DNA of 64,000 bases from Planctomycetota bacterium (GCA_017859745.1 JAFMML010000009.1:1-64000); one strand, 5' to 3'; counted from the first letter of the stretch, positions 40,784-50,158 are shown. Numbers and translations are program-made. The notes: generated by a model from the letters alone, not told the origin.

Positions 40784-42013
40784 ATGCCCGAACTCGTCAG
40801 AAGCCCGTTTCAAGCCCGATTCCGATCGGCCGTCGCGATGCTCGCGACGGGCCTCGGCGGCGCGGCCGCGATCTCGTCCGTCTCCGCCGCCGAGCCCCCG
40901 CCCGCCGCGACGCCTGCCGATCCGGCGGTGTTCGCCTCGGGCACCGACGGCTATCACACCTTCCGCATCCCCGCCCTGCTCGAAGCCGCCGACGGCACGC
41001 TTCTCGCCTTCGCCGAAGGCCGGGTGAACGGGCGCGGCGACTCCGGCGACATCGACCTGGTCCTGCGGCGCAGCGAGGACGGCGGACGCACCTGGGGCGA
41101 TCTCGAAGTCGTCTGGAGCGACGGCGCGAACACCGCCGGCAACCCCTGCCCGGTGCTCGACCGCCGCACCGGGACGATCCACCTGCTGGCGACCCGGAAC
41201 CTCGGCACGGACCACGAGCCCCGCATCATCGACGGCACCTCGACCGGGACCCGCACGGTCTGGGTGCTGTCCAGCGCCGATCACGGACGGACCTGGACCG
41301 AACCTCGCGAGATCACCGCGACCGCCAAGCGCGACGACTGGACCTGGTACGCGACGGGGCCCGGCAACGGGATCCAGTTGGAGCGCGGTCCGCACGCGGG
41401 CCGTCTGCTCGTGCCGTGCGACCACATCGAACGGGACACGAGGCACTACTACTCCCACGTGATCGCCAGCGACGACGGCGGCGCGACCTGGCGGGTGCTG
41501 GGACGAACCCCCTCGCACCAGGTCAACGAATGCGCCGTCGCCGAACTCGCCGACGGTTCGCTGCTTCTCAACATGCGGAACTACGACCGTTCGAAGCGGG
41601 CCCGGGCGATCTCGCGCTCGACCGACGGCGGATCGTCCTGGTCCGAGGTCGTGCGCGATCCGGCGTTGCCCGAACCGATCTGTCAGGCGGCGATGGTCGC
41701 GATCGACGAGGGTCGCACCCTGATCTTCTCCAATCCGGCAAGCGCCGATCGCCGTGAACGCATGACGGTTCGCACCAGTCGCGACGGCGGAAGGACCTGG
41801 TCCGAAGGTCTGCTGCTGCACCCCGGGGCGTCGGCATACTCGTCGCTGGCGACGCTCGCACCGCGAGCGAGCGCCGCCGACGCCACCCCGATCGTCGCCT
41901 GCCTCTACGAGGCCGGCGCCTCGCATCCCTACGAGTCGATTCGCTTTCGAGCTCTCGATCGTGCGGCGCTGGGCCTTCCCGACGGGAACACTCCGATCGC
42001 AGACGGAGAGTGA
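40784..42013 (+). CDS. Secreted exo-alpha-sialidase (GH33)
   Basis: 409 residues. A signal peptide (FRSAVAMLATGLGGAAAISSVSAA) precedes the six-bladed sialidase fold. The N-terminal YHTFRIPALL (FRIP motif at residues 60-63, first catalytic Arg) and EGRVNGRGDSGDIDLV (catalytic Asp) are followed by five Asp boxes: SEDGGRTW, SADHGRTW, SDDGGATW, STDGGSSW and SRDGGRTW. CLYEAG near the C-terminus fits the Tyr-Glu nucleophile pair. It releases terminal sialic acid from glycans outside the cell. GGAG about 9 bases upstream fixes the start. No sialic acid lyase or transporter is present in this window, so the product may be used via genes elsewhere. Confidence 0.9.
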   Translation: MPELVRSPFQARFRSAVAMLATGLGGAAAISSVSAAEPPPAATPADPAVFASGTDGYHTFRIPALLEAADGTLLAFAEGRVNGRGDSGDIDLVLRRSEDGGRTWGDLEVVWSDGANTAGNPCPVLDRRTGTIHLLATRNLGTDHEPRIIDGTSTGTRTVWVLSSADHGRTWTEPREITATAKRDDWTWYATGPGNGIQLERGPHAGRLLVPCDHIERDTRHYYSHVIASDDGGATWRVLGRTPSHQVNECAVAELADGSLLLNMRNYDRSKRARAISRSTDGGSSWSEVVRDPALPEPICQAAMVAIDEGRTLIFSNPASADRRERMTVRTSRDGGRTWSEGLLLHPGASAYSSLATLAPRASAADATPIVACLYEAGASHPYESIRFRALDRAALGLPDGNTPIADGE

Positions 42014-42046
42014 GCGCGGTCGCACGACCACTCCCACCTCCCCCCG

Positions 42047-43066
42047 TCACCCTCGCCCGCGTTGGACCCATCCTTCGGCAAGCCGCCAGCAGCGATGGAT
42101 CCTTCGATTGCGAAAGTCCTCGGGCACCGAGCGGTTGCTGATCTCCCGGCAGCCGAATCCCGCCGGAACGGCGCCCGGCGCCATCTCGAAGCTTCGGGAG
42201 TTGGTCGAGAAGAGGATCTCGCCGCCGGGGGCGACGAACCGGGCGAGCCACGCGAGCAGTTGCGGGTGGTCCCGGTCGATCGAGAACGACTCCGCCTTCA
42301 TGCGCTTGGAGTTGGAGAACGTCGGCGGATCGCACACCACCAGGTCGTAGCGGTCCGCGGCCGAACCGGGTCCCGCCTCGAGCCACTGCAGGCAGTCGGC
42401 GTGGATCGCGCGGTGATCCTCGTCGAGGGCGAATCCGTTCAAGGCGAGGTTGCGTGCGTACCAGTCGAGGTAGGTCCGCGACATGTCCACGGTCGTCGTG
42501 GACGCGGCGCCGCCGGCCCGGGCGTGGACGCTGAAGGCGCCCGTGTACGCGAAGAGGTTCAGGACCCGTCGCTCCTTCGCACGATCCTGTACCGACTTCC
42601 GCATCGGCCGATGATCGAGGAAGAGGCCCACATCGAGGTAGTCGGAGAGGTTCACCTCGAATCGAAGGCCGTGCTCGGCGACCACCTTGGTCCGGCCCGC
42701 GTCGCCGACCCGCTCGTACTGGTCGCGGCCGCCCTCGTCGGACACCTGCCGACCACGGTGCTTGACGAAGAGTCGATCGCGGGAGATGTCGAGGCCCGCG
42801 AGGATCTCCGCCTCGCTGTCGCGACGGTGTTCTCGCTCCTGATCGGGCGTTTCGTCCTTCCGCCGCCTGAACAACCACGCCACCGCGTCGCCCGCATGCG
42901 CGAGATCGATCGGCGTTCCCGTCGCGGGATCGACGTCCGCATACCAGTCGACGATCGCCGGGTACTCGGGCACGTCGCGCTCGTAGAGACGGAAGCAGGA
43001 GATCCCCTGCCGCCGACCCCACTTCGCGAGATGCCGCATTCGATTCGCCAGTCGCTCGCCGAGCAT
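42047..43066 (-). CDS. Class I SAM-dependent rRNA (cytosine-C5)-methyltransferase-like protein (RlmI/RlmK type)
   Basis: 339 residues. The C-terminal domain has EVNLSDYLDVGLFLDHRPMR, RVLNLFAYTGAFSVHA (SAM-binding motif I), DMSRTYLDWYARNLALNGF, HRAIHADCLQWL and VVCDPPTFSNSKRM (motif IV), in the order found in RlmI and the RlmK half of RlmKL. The N-terminal part has no clear PUA domain. It probably methylates 23S rRNA or another RNA in the cytoplasm; a guanine-N7 rather than cytosine target, as in RlmK, is possible. A -10-like TACGCT ends 8 bases before the ATG. Confidence 0.82.
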   Translation of the reverse strand: MLGERLANRMRHLAKWGRRQGISCFRLYERDVPEYPAIVDWYADVDPATGTPIDLAHAGDAVAWLFRRRKDETPDQEREHRRDSEAEILAGLDISRDRLFVKHRGRQVSDEGGRDQYERVGDAGRTKVVAEHGLRFEVNLSDYLDVGLFLDHRPMRKSVQDRAKERRVLNLFAYTGAFSVHARAGGAASTTTVDMSRTYLDWYARNLALNGFALDEDHRAIHADCLQWLEAGPGSAADRYDLVVCDPPTFSNSKRMKAESFSIDRDHPQLLAWLARFVAPGGEILFSTNSRSFEMAPGAVPAGFGCREISNRSVPEDFRNRRIHRCWRLAEGWVQRGRG

Positions 43067-43074
43067 GGGGCGGA

Positions 43075-43080
43075 AGCGTA
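43075..43080 (-). promoter_or_regulatory. -10-like box (TACGCT), leaderless-type, for the methyltransferase
   Basis: On the minus strand TACGCT ends 8 bases before the ATG at 43066 with no ribosome binding site between. Confidence 0.45.
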
Positions 43081-43227
43081 GCGACCGGATCGCGATCCCA
43101 CTTCCCGGGCACGCCCCCCACCGCGAGGGCATCCGCGCGAGATCGGCGCCGCCGACGCCACCAGCCCGGACGTCGCCGCCGAGGCCGCGTGGCCGCGACC
43201 GCCTCGATCGCAGTCCGGTGCGGTCGC

Positions 43228-44403
43228 TCAGGCCGAGCGCACCCACCGCACCAGATCGGGCACCACCGCATCGAGCCACGCCGCCGCGACCAGTGCGACG
43301 ACCACCGCCACCGCGACGACCGCCAGCACCTCGCCGCCGATCAGCAGACGAATCGTCCAGGGTCCGGCGCCGATCGCCCGCATGGCGAGCAGCTCGCTGC
43401 GGCGGGCCCGGATCGAGAGCAGCAGCGTCATGGACGACAACGCCACCGTCACGACCACAAGCACGACGGTCACCAGATCGAAGATCCTCGCCACTCGAAC
43501 CACGCGGTTGAGCAGATCGCCCACGACGATCGCCGGATCGACCGCCTGCCGCGCCTCCGGTTCGTCCAGCCGCGTGGACACGATGGTCTCGGCCTTGCGG
43601 GTCCGCGGAAACACCAGGATCGCGCTCGTGGGCATCTCGCCGAGTTCGCCATGAAGGTGGAACCCCGCGAGGTTCTCGTCGGTCACCTCGTAGTACTCGC
43701 GAATCCCCTCGTCGAGCACGATCCGCTCGCCGTCGCGGCCAAGCACCACCCGCTCGGGAAGCGATCGGGCCTCGGCGTGCCCGTGCAGCAGGCCCTCCAG
43801 AAGCCACGCGGTCCGCAGATCCACGAAGACCGCCTCGTCGTCGGCGGTGCCGCTGGTCTCCAGGACGCCGCGCACGTGCATGCGAAGCGGCGGCGCCGTC
43901 GCGAGGTCGTAGGCCTCGCGGGGATCGGAGAAGAGACCGTCGCCCGGCGCAATCCCCAGCCTTCGCGCCAACGCGGCGCCGACCACGCAGTCTCCGAGGC
44001 GCTGCAGGAGATTCCCGCGGGCCGGACGCAGATCCCGCTGCTCGAAGTAGTCGTATCGGGTCCCCACGATCGGCGCACCCCGCGTGGTGAATCCCAGCGC
44101 GAGCGGCACCGCCAGCACCTCCGGCTCGGCATCGAGTTCGAGGGTCTCCCGATACCGAAGCGTCCCGATCTCGGCGCGGTCGAAGTAGAGCGAGGCGAGC
44201 ACGAGTTCGATCGGACTTCCCGCGACGCCGACGACCAGCGGCGTCTCCGCGGCGCGGCGTCGAAGTTCGGCGCCGGTGCGTTCGAGCACCATCCGACCGG
44301 CGATGGGAATCAGCAGCGCCCCGGCGAGGCACGCCGTCAGGAGCGCGGTCTGGGCCCAGTCGTGGGCGAGGCGTCGCAGGACCAGCAGCGGAAGCCCCCT
44401 CAC
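43228..44403 (-). CDS. ABC transporter permease, MacB/FtsX-like
   Basis: 391 residues from a GTG at 44403 that overlaps the ATPase stop (GTGA). One helix near the N-terminus (TALLTACLAGALLIPIAG), a long extracytoplasmic domain of about 230 residues, and a C-terminal set of helices (FDLVTVVLVVVTVALSSMTL, then the FtsX-type turn RRSELLAMRAIGAGPWTIRL and GEVLAVVAVAVVVALVAAAW). This is the type VII exporter layout of LolC/E, MacB and FtsX, which work by mechanotransmission rather than transport through the membrane. The substrate is unknown. Works with the ATPase encoded just upstream. Confidence 0.8.
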   Translation of the reverse strand: MRGLPLLVLRRLAHDWAQTALLTACLAGALLIPIAGRMVLERTGAELRRRAAETPLVVGVAGSPIELVLASLYFDRAEIGTLRYRETLELDAEPEVLAVPLALGFTTRGAPIVGTRYDYFEQRDLRPARGNLLQRLGDCVVGAALARRLGIAPGDGLFSDPREAYDLATAPPLRMHVRGVLETSGTADDEAVFVDLRTAWLLEGLLHGHAEARSLPERVVLGRDGERIVLDEGIREYYEVTDENLAGFHLHGELGEMPTSAILVFPRTRKAETIVSTRLDEPEARQAVDPAIVVGDLLNRVVRVARIFDLVTVVLVVVTVALSSMTLLLSIRARRSELLAMRAIGAGPWTIRLLIGGEVLAVVAVAVVVALVAAAWLDAVVPDLVRWVRSA

Positions 44404-45083
44404 GACGACGCCTCCGCGGCAAGCAGCGACCGCATCTCGACCACCCGATCGAAGCGGTCGAGCAGCGAGTGGTCGTGGGTGACCATGAACAGGGTCCGTC
44501 CGCCCCGCCGCGCCGCCTCGACGAGCAGGTCCGCGGCGACCGCGGCGGTGTCGGGATCGAGGCTGCCGGTGGGCTCGTCGGCCGCGACGAGCGCCGGCTC
44601 GGTCACGAGGGCCCGGCAGACCGCGATGCGCTGACGCTCCCCCTGACTGAGGCGTCGCGGCCTTCGGCGAAGAAGCGCGTCGATCCCCATCGACTCGGCG
44701 AGGCGTCTCGCCCGCGCGGTCGCGGCCGCGAGATCGCCGAGGCTTCCGTCGAGGTGGTACGGCAGCAGGATGTTCTCCAGCGCCGTCAACGAATCGAGCA
44801 GGCGAAGATCCTGGAAGACCAGCCCGACTTCGCGTCGCCGCCAGCGACGCAACGCGGTGTCGGTCATCGCGTCGAGACGGATGCCGTCGATCTCGATGCG
44901 CCCGGCGTCGGGACGGCGGATGCCGACCATCAGTTCGAGCAGCGTGGTCTTGCCGCAGCCGCTCGGTCCGACGCAGGCCACCGCCTCGCCCCTGGCGATG
45001 GCGAGGTCGGGCACGGTCATCTCGAAGGGTCCGCCGCGATGACGGAACCGCAGCTCGCGAAGAATGACGAAGGCGTCCGACAT
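44400..45083 (-). CDS. ABC transporter ATPase, LolD/MacB-like
   Basis: 227 residues, the usual length. Walker A GPSGCGKTTL, Q-loop VGLVFQDLRLLDSLTALEN, signature RLSQGERQRIA (LSQGE in place of LSGGQ), Walker B ALVAADEPTG and the H-loop MVTHDHSLLDRF are all present. It is the energy-coupling subunit for the permease that overlaps its 3' end by 4 bases. The membrane protein at 45175-46632 precedes it on the same strand with a 91-base gap and may belong to the same unit. Confidence 0.9.
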   Translation of the reverse strand: MSDAFVILRELRFRHRGGPFEMTVPDLAIARGEAVACVGPSGCGKTTLLELMVGIRRPDAGRIEIDGIRLDAMTDTALRRWRRREVGLVFQDLRLLDSLTALENILLPYHLDGSLGDLAAATARARRLAESMGIDALLRRRPRRLSQGERQRIAVCRALVTEPALVAADEPTGSLDPDTAAVAADLLVEAARRGGRTLFMVTHDHSLLDRFDRVVEMRSLLAAEASS

Positions 45084-45174
45084 GGGCGACTGATGGTTCT
45101 AGCGGATCCATCGGCGGGCGGCGACCGGCACCCGGCGACAGGACGCGGGTCGTCGTTCGCCACCGGACGATCGC

Positions 45175-46632
45175 TCAGATCTCGAAGGTCCCGTCCTCCG
45201 CGACCGGCGCGATCTCCTCGAGCTCGACCGGCGGCTCGTCGACGCGTCGCTGCGACAGCAACTCGTCCCCGGCGATGCGCCAGCCCTGGTCGGTGGCGAT
45301 CACGAGGTAGCGGCCCTCGTATTCGTTGGTTCGAAAGTGCCCGTGACCCCAGTGGTAGACCGCCCCGTCGACCTCCCAGAGACATCGCACCGTGAAGCCG
45401 ACGCGACGCCGATCGTGCGTCTCGAGATTCGCCCCGCCATCCTCTCCACCCGCGCCGGCCTCGGGAGCCGCCTCGTCGGGGGGCTCGATCAGGCCGATCG
45501 ACTCGATCTCGATCTCGAGCGGGCGAACCTCGATCACCCGACCGACGGCGCCGCCCTCCTCCTCCATGATCAGGCTGCGTCGCACGCTTCGATAGATGCG
45601 CGGCAGCAGGGGTCCGTCCACGCACGCGGCGAGGGCGTCGTAGACCTCCTCCTCTCCGTCGAGGTCGAACGCCCGGTAGATGCCCCGCTGCAGCGGCGTG
45701 AAGATCGCGGCGGCTTCGGACACGGTGGGCAACGGCGCCTCCTCGCGGGCGATCTCCACCAGCCACGCGTCTCGACCGAGCCACGCGAGGCCGGCGCTCG
45801 CCGCCAGCACCGACCCGACCGCGAGTCCCCCACGTCGCCATCCGCGACGCTGCAGGAGCGTCGCCGCCAACAGGGCGCCTGCGGCGACGACGAGGATCGG
45901 AAGCAGCGCCAGCGTCCGCACCGTCGGTGGCGGCGGGGCCGCCGGCGCCGCGAGCGCGGCCGCATCGACCTCGTCCGGGGGAGGACGGTGCCAGGTGAAC
46001 TCCGGCTCCCGCTCGCTCAGCTCGATCAGATCGCGTTCGCCCGGCGCGAGCAGCTCGACGGTGATGATCAGCGGCGGCGGCTCGTCCAGCAGACTCAGCT
46101 CGTTCGGAGGAAAGTCCCGCCATCGGATCGCGACCTCTTCGGGCACGCCGTCGGTCGGGTAGTCCAGCGTGAAGGCGATCTTTCGCAGGCCTCGCATCCC
46201 GTTGAGCGGAAAGAGCGAGAGCAGATCGGGATCGGGATCGTTGACGAGGATCTCGCTCATCGTCGGCGACGGTGTCAGGCCGTCGATCGAGATCAGCGGG
46301 AACGATCCGGGCGAGGCGAACCGTTCGGCGAGAAGATCGCGGAGGGCCCACACCTCGCTCGGGGCGATGTCGCCGGGCGCCTCCCTGGCGAAGTCGACCA
46401 CGGCGTCGATGAACACGAGGTTGGGGCTCAGGCGAACCTCGACTCCCGATTCGCGGATCCGCATCACCACTTCGCAGTGCGGGCCGTCCTGGGGGTGCCG
46501 GAGCGCCTCGGCGACCGGCGAGGACCTGCCATCCCCGCTGGTCGCGCCGCCGAGTGCGGGCAACGGGCGCGATTCGATGCCGGCCATCGCGATCCCGGCC
46601 ATCGCGATCCCGGCCATCGCGATCCCGGTCAT
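45175..46632 (-). CDS. Two-helix membrane protein of unknown function
   Basis: 485 residues if it starts at the ATG at 46632; an ATG at 46753 and internal ATGs within the repeats are alternatives, and no ribosome binding site decides. The N-terminus is made of repeated MAGIA units encoded by a 15-bp repeat, and might act as a hydrophobic export signal. Residues ~40-260 are an extracytoplasmic-looking domain with CEVVMRIRESGVEVRLSPNL and PLISIDGLTPSP. Two helices follow (TLALLPILVVAAGALLAATL and LAVGSVLAASAGLAWLG), and a C-terminal ~200-residue region with LQRGIYRAFDLDGEEEVYDA and WEVDGAVYHWGHGHFRTNEY. The family is not recognised; position suggests a partner of the downstream ABC transporter. 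Confidence 0.55.
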   Translation of the reverse strand: MTGIAMAGIAMAGIAMAGIESRPLPALGGATSGDGRSSPVAEALRHPQDGPHCEVVMRIRESGVEVRLSPNLVFIDAVVDFAREAPGDIAPSEVWALRDLLAERFASPGSFPLISIDGLTPSPTMSEILVNDPDPDLLSLFPLNGMRGLRKIAFTLDYPTDGVPEEVAIRWRDFPPNELSLLDEPPPLIITVELLAPGERDLIELSEREPEFTWHRPPPDEVDAAALAAPAAPPPPTVRTLALLPILVVAAGALLAATLLQRRGWRRGGLAVGSVLAASAGLAWLGRDAWLVEIAREEAPLPTVSEAAAIFTPLQRGIYRAFDLDGEEEVYDALAACVDGPLLPRIYRSVRRSLIMEEEGGAVGRVIEVRPLEIEIESIGLIEPPDEAAPEAGAGGEDGGANLETHDRRRVGFTVRCLWEVDGAVYHWGHGHFRTNEYEGRYLVIATDQGWRIAGDELLSQRRVDEPPVELEEIAPVAEDGTFEI

Positions 46633-46640
46633 CGCGCCGG
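46581..46640. repeat. 15-bp direct repeat, three exact copies and one variant
   Basis: CGGCCATCGCGATCC occurs at 46581, 46596 and 46611; a diverged copy follows at 46626. On the minus strand it encodes MAGIA repeats at the N-terminus of the membrane protein; each unit carries an in-frame ATG, so it could supply several alternative starts. Confidence 0.9.
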
Positions 46641-47029
46641 GTCGGGTCGAGACGCTCGATCGGATCGTTTCACCGTCGCCTGCCCGTCGGGCTGGCGGCG
46701 GATTCGCCGAGCGACTGCGGTGGGCGAGGTTCAGAAGGGCGTCGCGAGGCATGCGATGGAGCAGGAGAGGGGCCACTCCGAAGGGCTGGATCGGCGGTCG
46801 TGGTCCCGCCCCGACCGCCGCCGCGTCGAATCGCGGCGGCCTCGAGGCGCCACCAACCGCGACGAAACCTCGCTCGGAGGTCGCACACGCGGGTTCGTCC
46901 GGCACGTCGAGCCGCTCCGAACGGCGTCCCGAAACCGGACCGCTCCGACTCGGTAGCACCTTGTTCGGACTGTAGCATCGCCGGCCCCACCGTCCCGCCG
47001 AGACCTCGGCACCCGAAGGATCCACCGCC
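46633..47029. other. Divergent intergenic region between the membrane protein and M28 peptidase
   Basis: The extent depends on the uncertain start of the minus-strand gene (46632 or 46753). No separate gene is convincing here. On the plus strand TTGTTC at about 46970 followed by TGTAGCAT could be the peptidase promoter, leaving a leader of about 45 bases with GAAGGA before the ATG at 47030. Confidence 0.35.
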
Positions 47030-49339
47030 ATGCCCCGACGCCACGTGCGTGATCGCGCTTCCGGTCTCCTCTCCACCGCACTGCTCGTCGCGACGATGGC
47101 GGTTCCGTTCGCCGCCGGCGTCGTCGCGACGGCGCAGTCCACCGACGCGACGCCCAGCAACGACGTGCTTGCCGCCGCAGGCCCCTGGCGGATCACCGCG
47201 ACGGCGGCCGACGGCGGCACCTACGTCTCCGATCTCGACCTCGCCATCGACATGGCCAACGAGGTCGAGGGGTCGATCGTGTTGCCGCGGCTGGCCATGG
47301 AGGGCACGGTTCGGGGCACCTTCGACGTCGGTGCCTCGCGGTTGACGCTGACGTTCGTGTTCGGAGAGGGCGACGGCGCGATCGAGGTGGAGGCCGACCT
47401 TCTCGTCGAGGGCGATCGGGTCGGCGGCAGCGGCACCGGCCTCGACGGACAGCGACTCGCCTTCGACGGCGTGCGCATCACCGACGCCATGCTCGCCGAG
47501 GACGCCGCGATGGCCGCGATGCGGGCGGCGGCCGACGCCTCGCGGACGCCGCTGTCCGACGCGTTCGGATCCGCCGATCCGGAGGTCCTGGAGTTCAACG
47601 AGCACATGACCGTGCTGGCGAGCCCATGGATGGAGGGACGCCTGCCGGGCACCCGCGGCATGGAGTTGGCGCGGGAGTACATGGAGTGGCAGTTCCGCAA
47701 GGCCGGACTCGAGCCGGCGATGCCGGTCGAGGGCAGCGAGACCAACGGGTACCGACAGCCCTTCGATCTCGGCAGCGACAGCACCGTCACGGGGCAGCGC
47801 CTCGAGGCGATGCTCGACGACGCCCTTCTCGAGTTCGCCCTCGGCGAGGACTTCGAGTTCACCGGCATGGGCACCGAAGGCGAGGTCACGGCGCCGGTCT
47901 CGTTCGTGGGCTACTCGATCGACGACGGCGAGAACGGCTACACCAGCTTCGAGGAGGACACCGACCTCTCCGGCCGCATCGCGGTGATGCTGCGCTTCGA
48001 GCCGATGAACGAGGACGGCGGCAGCCGCTGGAGCGATCGGGGCTGGTCGAGCAACGCCTCGTTCGGCCGCAAGTTCGCCGCGGTCTCGCGCCGCAATCCC
48101 GCCGCGGTGGTGCTGGTGAACCCGCCCGGAAGCGACGACGAGCGGTCGGGCAGCCTCATCAAGGGCGGCACCCGAACCGCGGACTTTCCGGTGGTCATGG
48201 CCACGCCCGAGGCCGCCGATCGCCTCGTTCGCCTCATCGACGCCGAAGGCCGCGGCATCCGCGACCTGCGCACCTACGCCGACGAGGGCGGCGCCGCGTT
48301 CCACTTCCCCGACGAGGCGACCGTGACCCTTGCGGGCATGGTGGAGGAGATTCCGGTCGTCGCGGAGAACGTCGTCGGCCTGCTGCCGGGCCGCGGCGGC
48401 CTCGAGGACGAGTACATCGTGATCGGCGGCCACCTCGACCACCTCGGATTCGGCGAGTTCGGCTCGCGGCGCGGCGCCGGCAATCTCCATCCGGGCGCCG
48501 ACGACAACGCCTCCGGCAGCGCCGGGGTCATGCTGCTGGGCAAGAGCCTCAAGAAGGCCTACGACGAACTGCCTCCCGAGACTCCGCTGCGCTCGATCCT
48601 CTTCTTCGGCTTCGATGCGGAGGAGAGCGGCCTCAACGGCGCCCGACACTACGTCCGCAACCCGATCGCCCCGCTCTCCCAGCATTCGCTGATGATGAAC
48701 TTCGACATGATCGGCCGCATCGAGAACCGCCGCCTCAGCGTGTCGGGTCTCGGTTCGGGAGAGGGCCTGAAGGACTGGGCCCAGCCGTTCTTCGAGGCGT
48801 CCGAACTCGAGGTGGTCCAGAACGACGGCGGCGGCGGCGGCAGCGACCACGCCGCCTTCTCCTCCGCCGGGGTCCCGGTGCTGTTCGCGATCATCGCGGA
48901 CTTCCACAACGACTACCACACGCCCGACGACACTCCCGACAAGATCAACCGCGAGGATGCGGTGCGGACGGTCCGCCTCTGGCACGAGCTCGCGCTCGAC
49001 GCGGCGCAACGACCCGAGAAGTTCGTGGCCCCCGCGGGCGGCTCCGGCGATCGCATGCGAGGCGGCAACCGGCTCGCGGTTCGACTGGGCGTGCGCAGCC
49101 GGCCCGACGACTCCGGCGAGGGCCTCGAGGTCGTGACGGTCTCCGAAGGCAGTTCCGCGGCCGAGGCGGGCATCATGCCCGGCGACCGCATCGTCAAGAT
49201 GGACAAGCAGGCGATCAACAGCCGACGCGAACTCGTCGAGATGCTTCGCGACAAGAGCCCCGGCGACGTCATGAGCGTCAACATCGTGCGCGACGCCGAG
49301 GAGCAGCTGATCTACGTCACGCTGAAGGGCGTCGACTGA
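47030..49339 (+). CDS. Secreted M28 aminopeptidase with C-terminal PDZ domain
   Basis: 769 residues. Signal peptide (LLSTALLVATMAVPFAAGVVATAQ). Residues ~45-175 form an unassigned beta-rich domain; a PA-type insert precedes the catalytic part. The zinc site of M28 peptidases is complete: GGHLDHLGFG (about residue 468), HPGADDNASGSAG (about 490), FDAEESGLNGA (about 530), MNFDMIGRI and FHNDYHTPDDT (about 629). The last ~95 residues are a PDZ domain (AVRLGVRSRPDDSGEGLEV, SSAAEAGIMPGDRIVKMD). It should release N-terminal amino acids from peptides outside the cytoplasm. AAGGA about 11 bases upstream supports the start. Convergent with queC. Confidence 0.9.
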   Translation: MPRRHVRDRASGLLSTALLVATMAVPFAAGVVATAQSTDATPSNDVLAAAGPWRITATAADGGTYVSDLDLAIDMANEVEGSIVLPRLAMEGTVRGTFDVGASRLTLTFVFGEGDGAIEVEADLLVEGDRVGGSGTGLDGQRLAFDGVRITDAMLAEDAAMAAMRAAADASRTPLSDAFGSADPEVLEFNEHMTVLASPWMEGRLPGTRGMELAREYMEWQFRKAGLEPAMPVEGSETNGYRQPFDLGSDSTVTGQRLEAMLDDALLEFALGEDFEFTGMGTEGEVTAPVSFVGYSIDDGENGYTSFEEDTDLSGRIAVMLRFEPMNEDGGSRWSDRGWSSNASFGRKFAAVSRRNPAAVVLVNPPGSDDERSGSLIKGGTRTADFPVVMATPEAADRLVRLIDAEGRGIRDLRTYADEGGAAFHFPDEATVTLAGMVEEIPVVAENVVGLLPGRGGLEDEYIVIGGHLDHLGFGEFGSRRGAGNLHPGADDNASGSAGVMLLGKSLKKAYDELPPETPLRSILFFGFDAEESGLNGARHYVRNPIAPLSQHSLMMNFDMIGRIENRRLSVSGLGSGEGLKDWAQPFFEASELEVVQNDGGGGGSDHAAFSSAGVPVLFAIIADFHNDYHTPDDTPDKINREDAVRTVRLWHELALDAAQRPEKFVAPAGGSGDRMRGGNRLAVRLGVRSRPDDSGEGLEVVTVSEGSSAAEAGIMPGDRIVKMDKQAINSRRELVEMLRDKSPGDVMSVNIVRDAEEQLIYVTLKGVD

Positions 49340-49417
49340 GGACGAGATCCGGCAGGCGGATCGTCCGGCGACGCGCGAGGAGTTCGTCGCGAACACGTTG
49401 CCCGCCCGCGGCGCCGG

Positions 49418-50158
49418 CTAGTCCCGACGCAGCGCCGGATCCTCGACCCCGGCCTCGTCGAACCCCTTCGCCCGCAGCCGGCACGCGTCGCAACGCCGGC
49501 ACGGCGCCCCCGTCGGCGTCGGGTCGTAGCAGCTCGTGGTCGACGCGAAGTCGACGCCGAGTTCGAGCCCGAGTCGGACGATTCCGGCCTTCGACAGCGA
49601 CGCGAGCGGCGCATGCAGCTGGAAGTGACGACGGCCCTGCGCCGCGTCGACGACGCCGTCGCGCGTCGCGAGGTTCGCGAGGCGCTCGAACGCCGCGATG
49701 AACTCGGGACGGCAGTCCGGGTAGCCGGAGTAGTCCACGGCGTTGACGCCGATCGCGAGGTGCCGCGCCCCGCGGGCCTCGGCCAGCGCGAGGGCGAGGG
49801 AAAGGAACACGGTGTTGCGGGCGGGGACGTAGGTGACGGGGATCGCCGAGGCGTCGTCCAGCTCGCGATCCTTCGGAACCTCCACGTCGTCGGTGAGGGC
49901 GCTGCCGCCGAAGGCGCGAAGGTCGATCGGCACGATGCGATGCTCGCGAACGCCGTGGATCTCGGCGAGACGCGCCGCGCAGGACAGCTCGAACCGATGC
50001 CGCTGCCCGTAGTCGAAGCTGATCGCGACGACGGGGTGCCCGCGGCGACGCATCCACGCGAGAACGACCGCGGAGTCGAGGCCGCCCGAAAGCAGCACCA
50101 CCGCCGGTTCGTCGGCGGCGATCGGCTCGGGCGCGTCCGCGGTTCCCGAACCGCTCAC
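49418..50158 (-). CDS. queC: 7-cyano-7-deazaguanine synthase QueC
   Basis: 246 residues from a GTG at 50158. The PP-loop [15 protein letters not shown] near the N-terminus, [30 protein letters not shown], and the C-terminal zinc ligands in [21 protein letters not shown] identify QueC, which converts 7-carboxy-7-deazaguanine to preQ0 with ATP and ammonia, a step towards queuosine in tRNA. A few extra residues precede the usual start. The GTG overlaps the MoxR stop (GTGA), so it is translated from the same transcript; no other queuosine gene is in the window. Confidence 0.92.
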   Translation of the reverse strand: MSGSGTADAPEPIAADEPAVVLLSGGLDSAVVLAWMRRRGHPVVAISFDYGQRHRFELSCAARLAEIHGVREHRIVPIDLRAFGGSALTDDVEVPKDRELDDASAIPVTYVPARNTVFLSLALALAEARGARHLAIGVNAVDYSGYPDCRPEFIAAFERLANLATRDGVVDAAQGRRHFQLHAPLASLSKAGIVRLGLELGVDFASTTSCYDPTPTGAPCRRCDACRLRAKGFDEAGVEDPALRRD

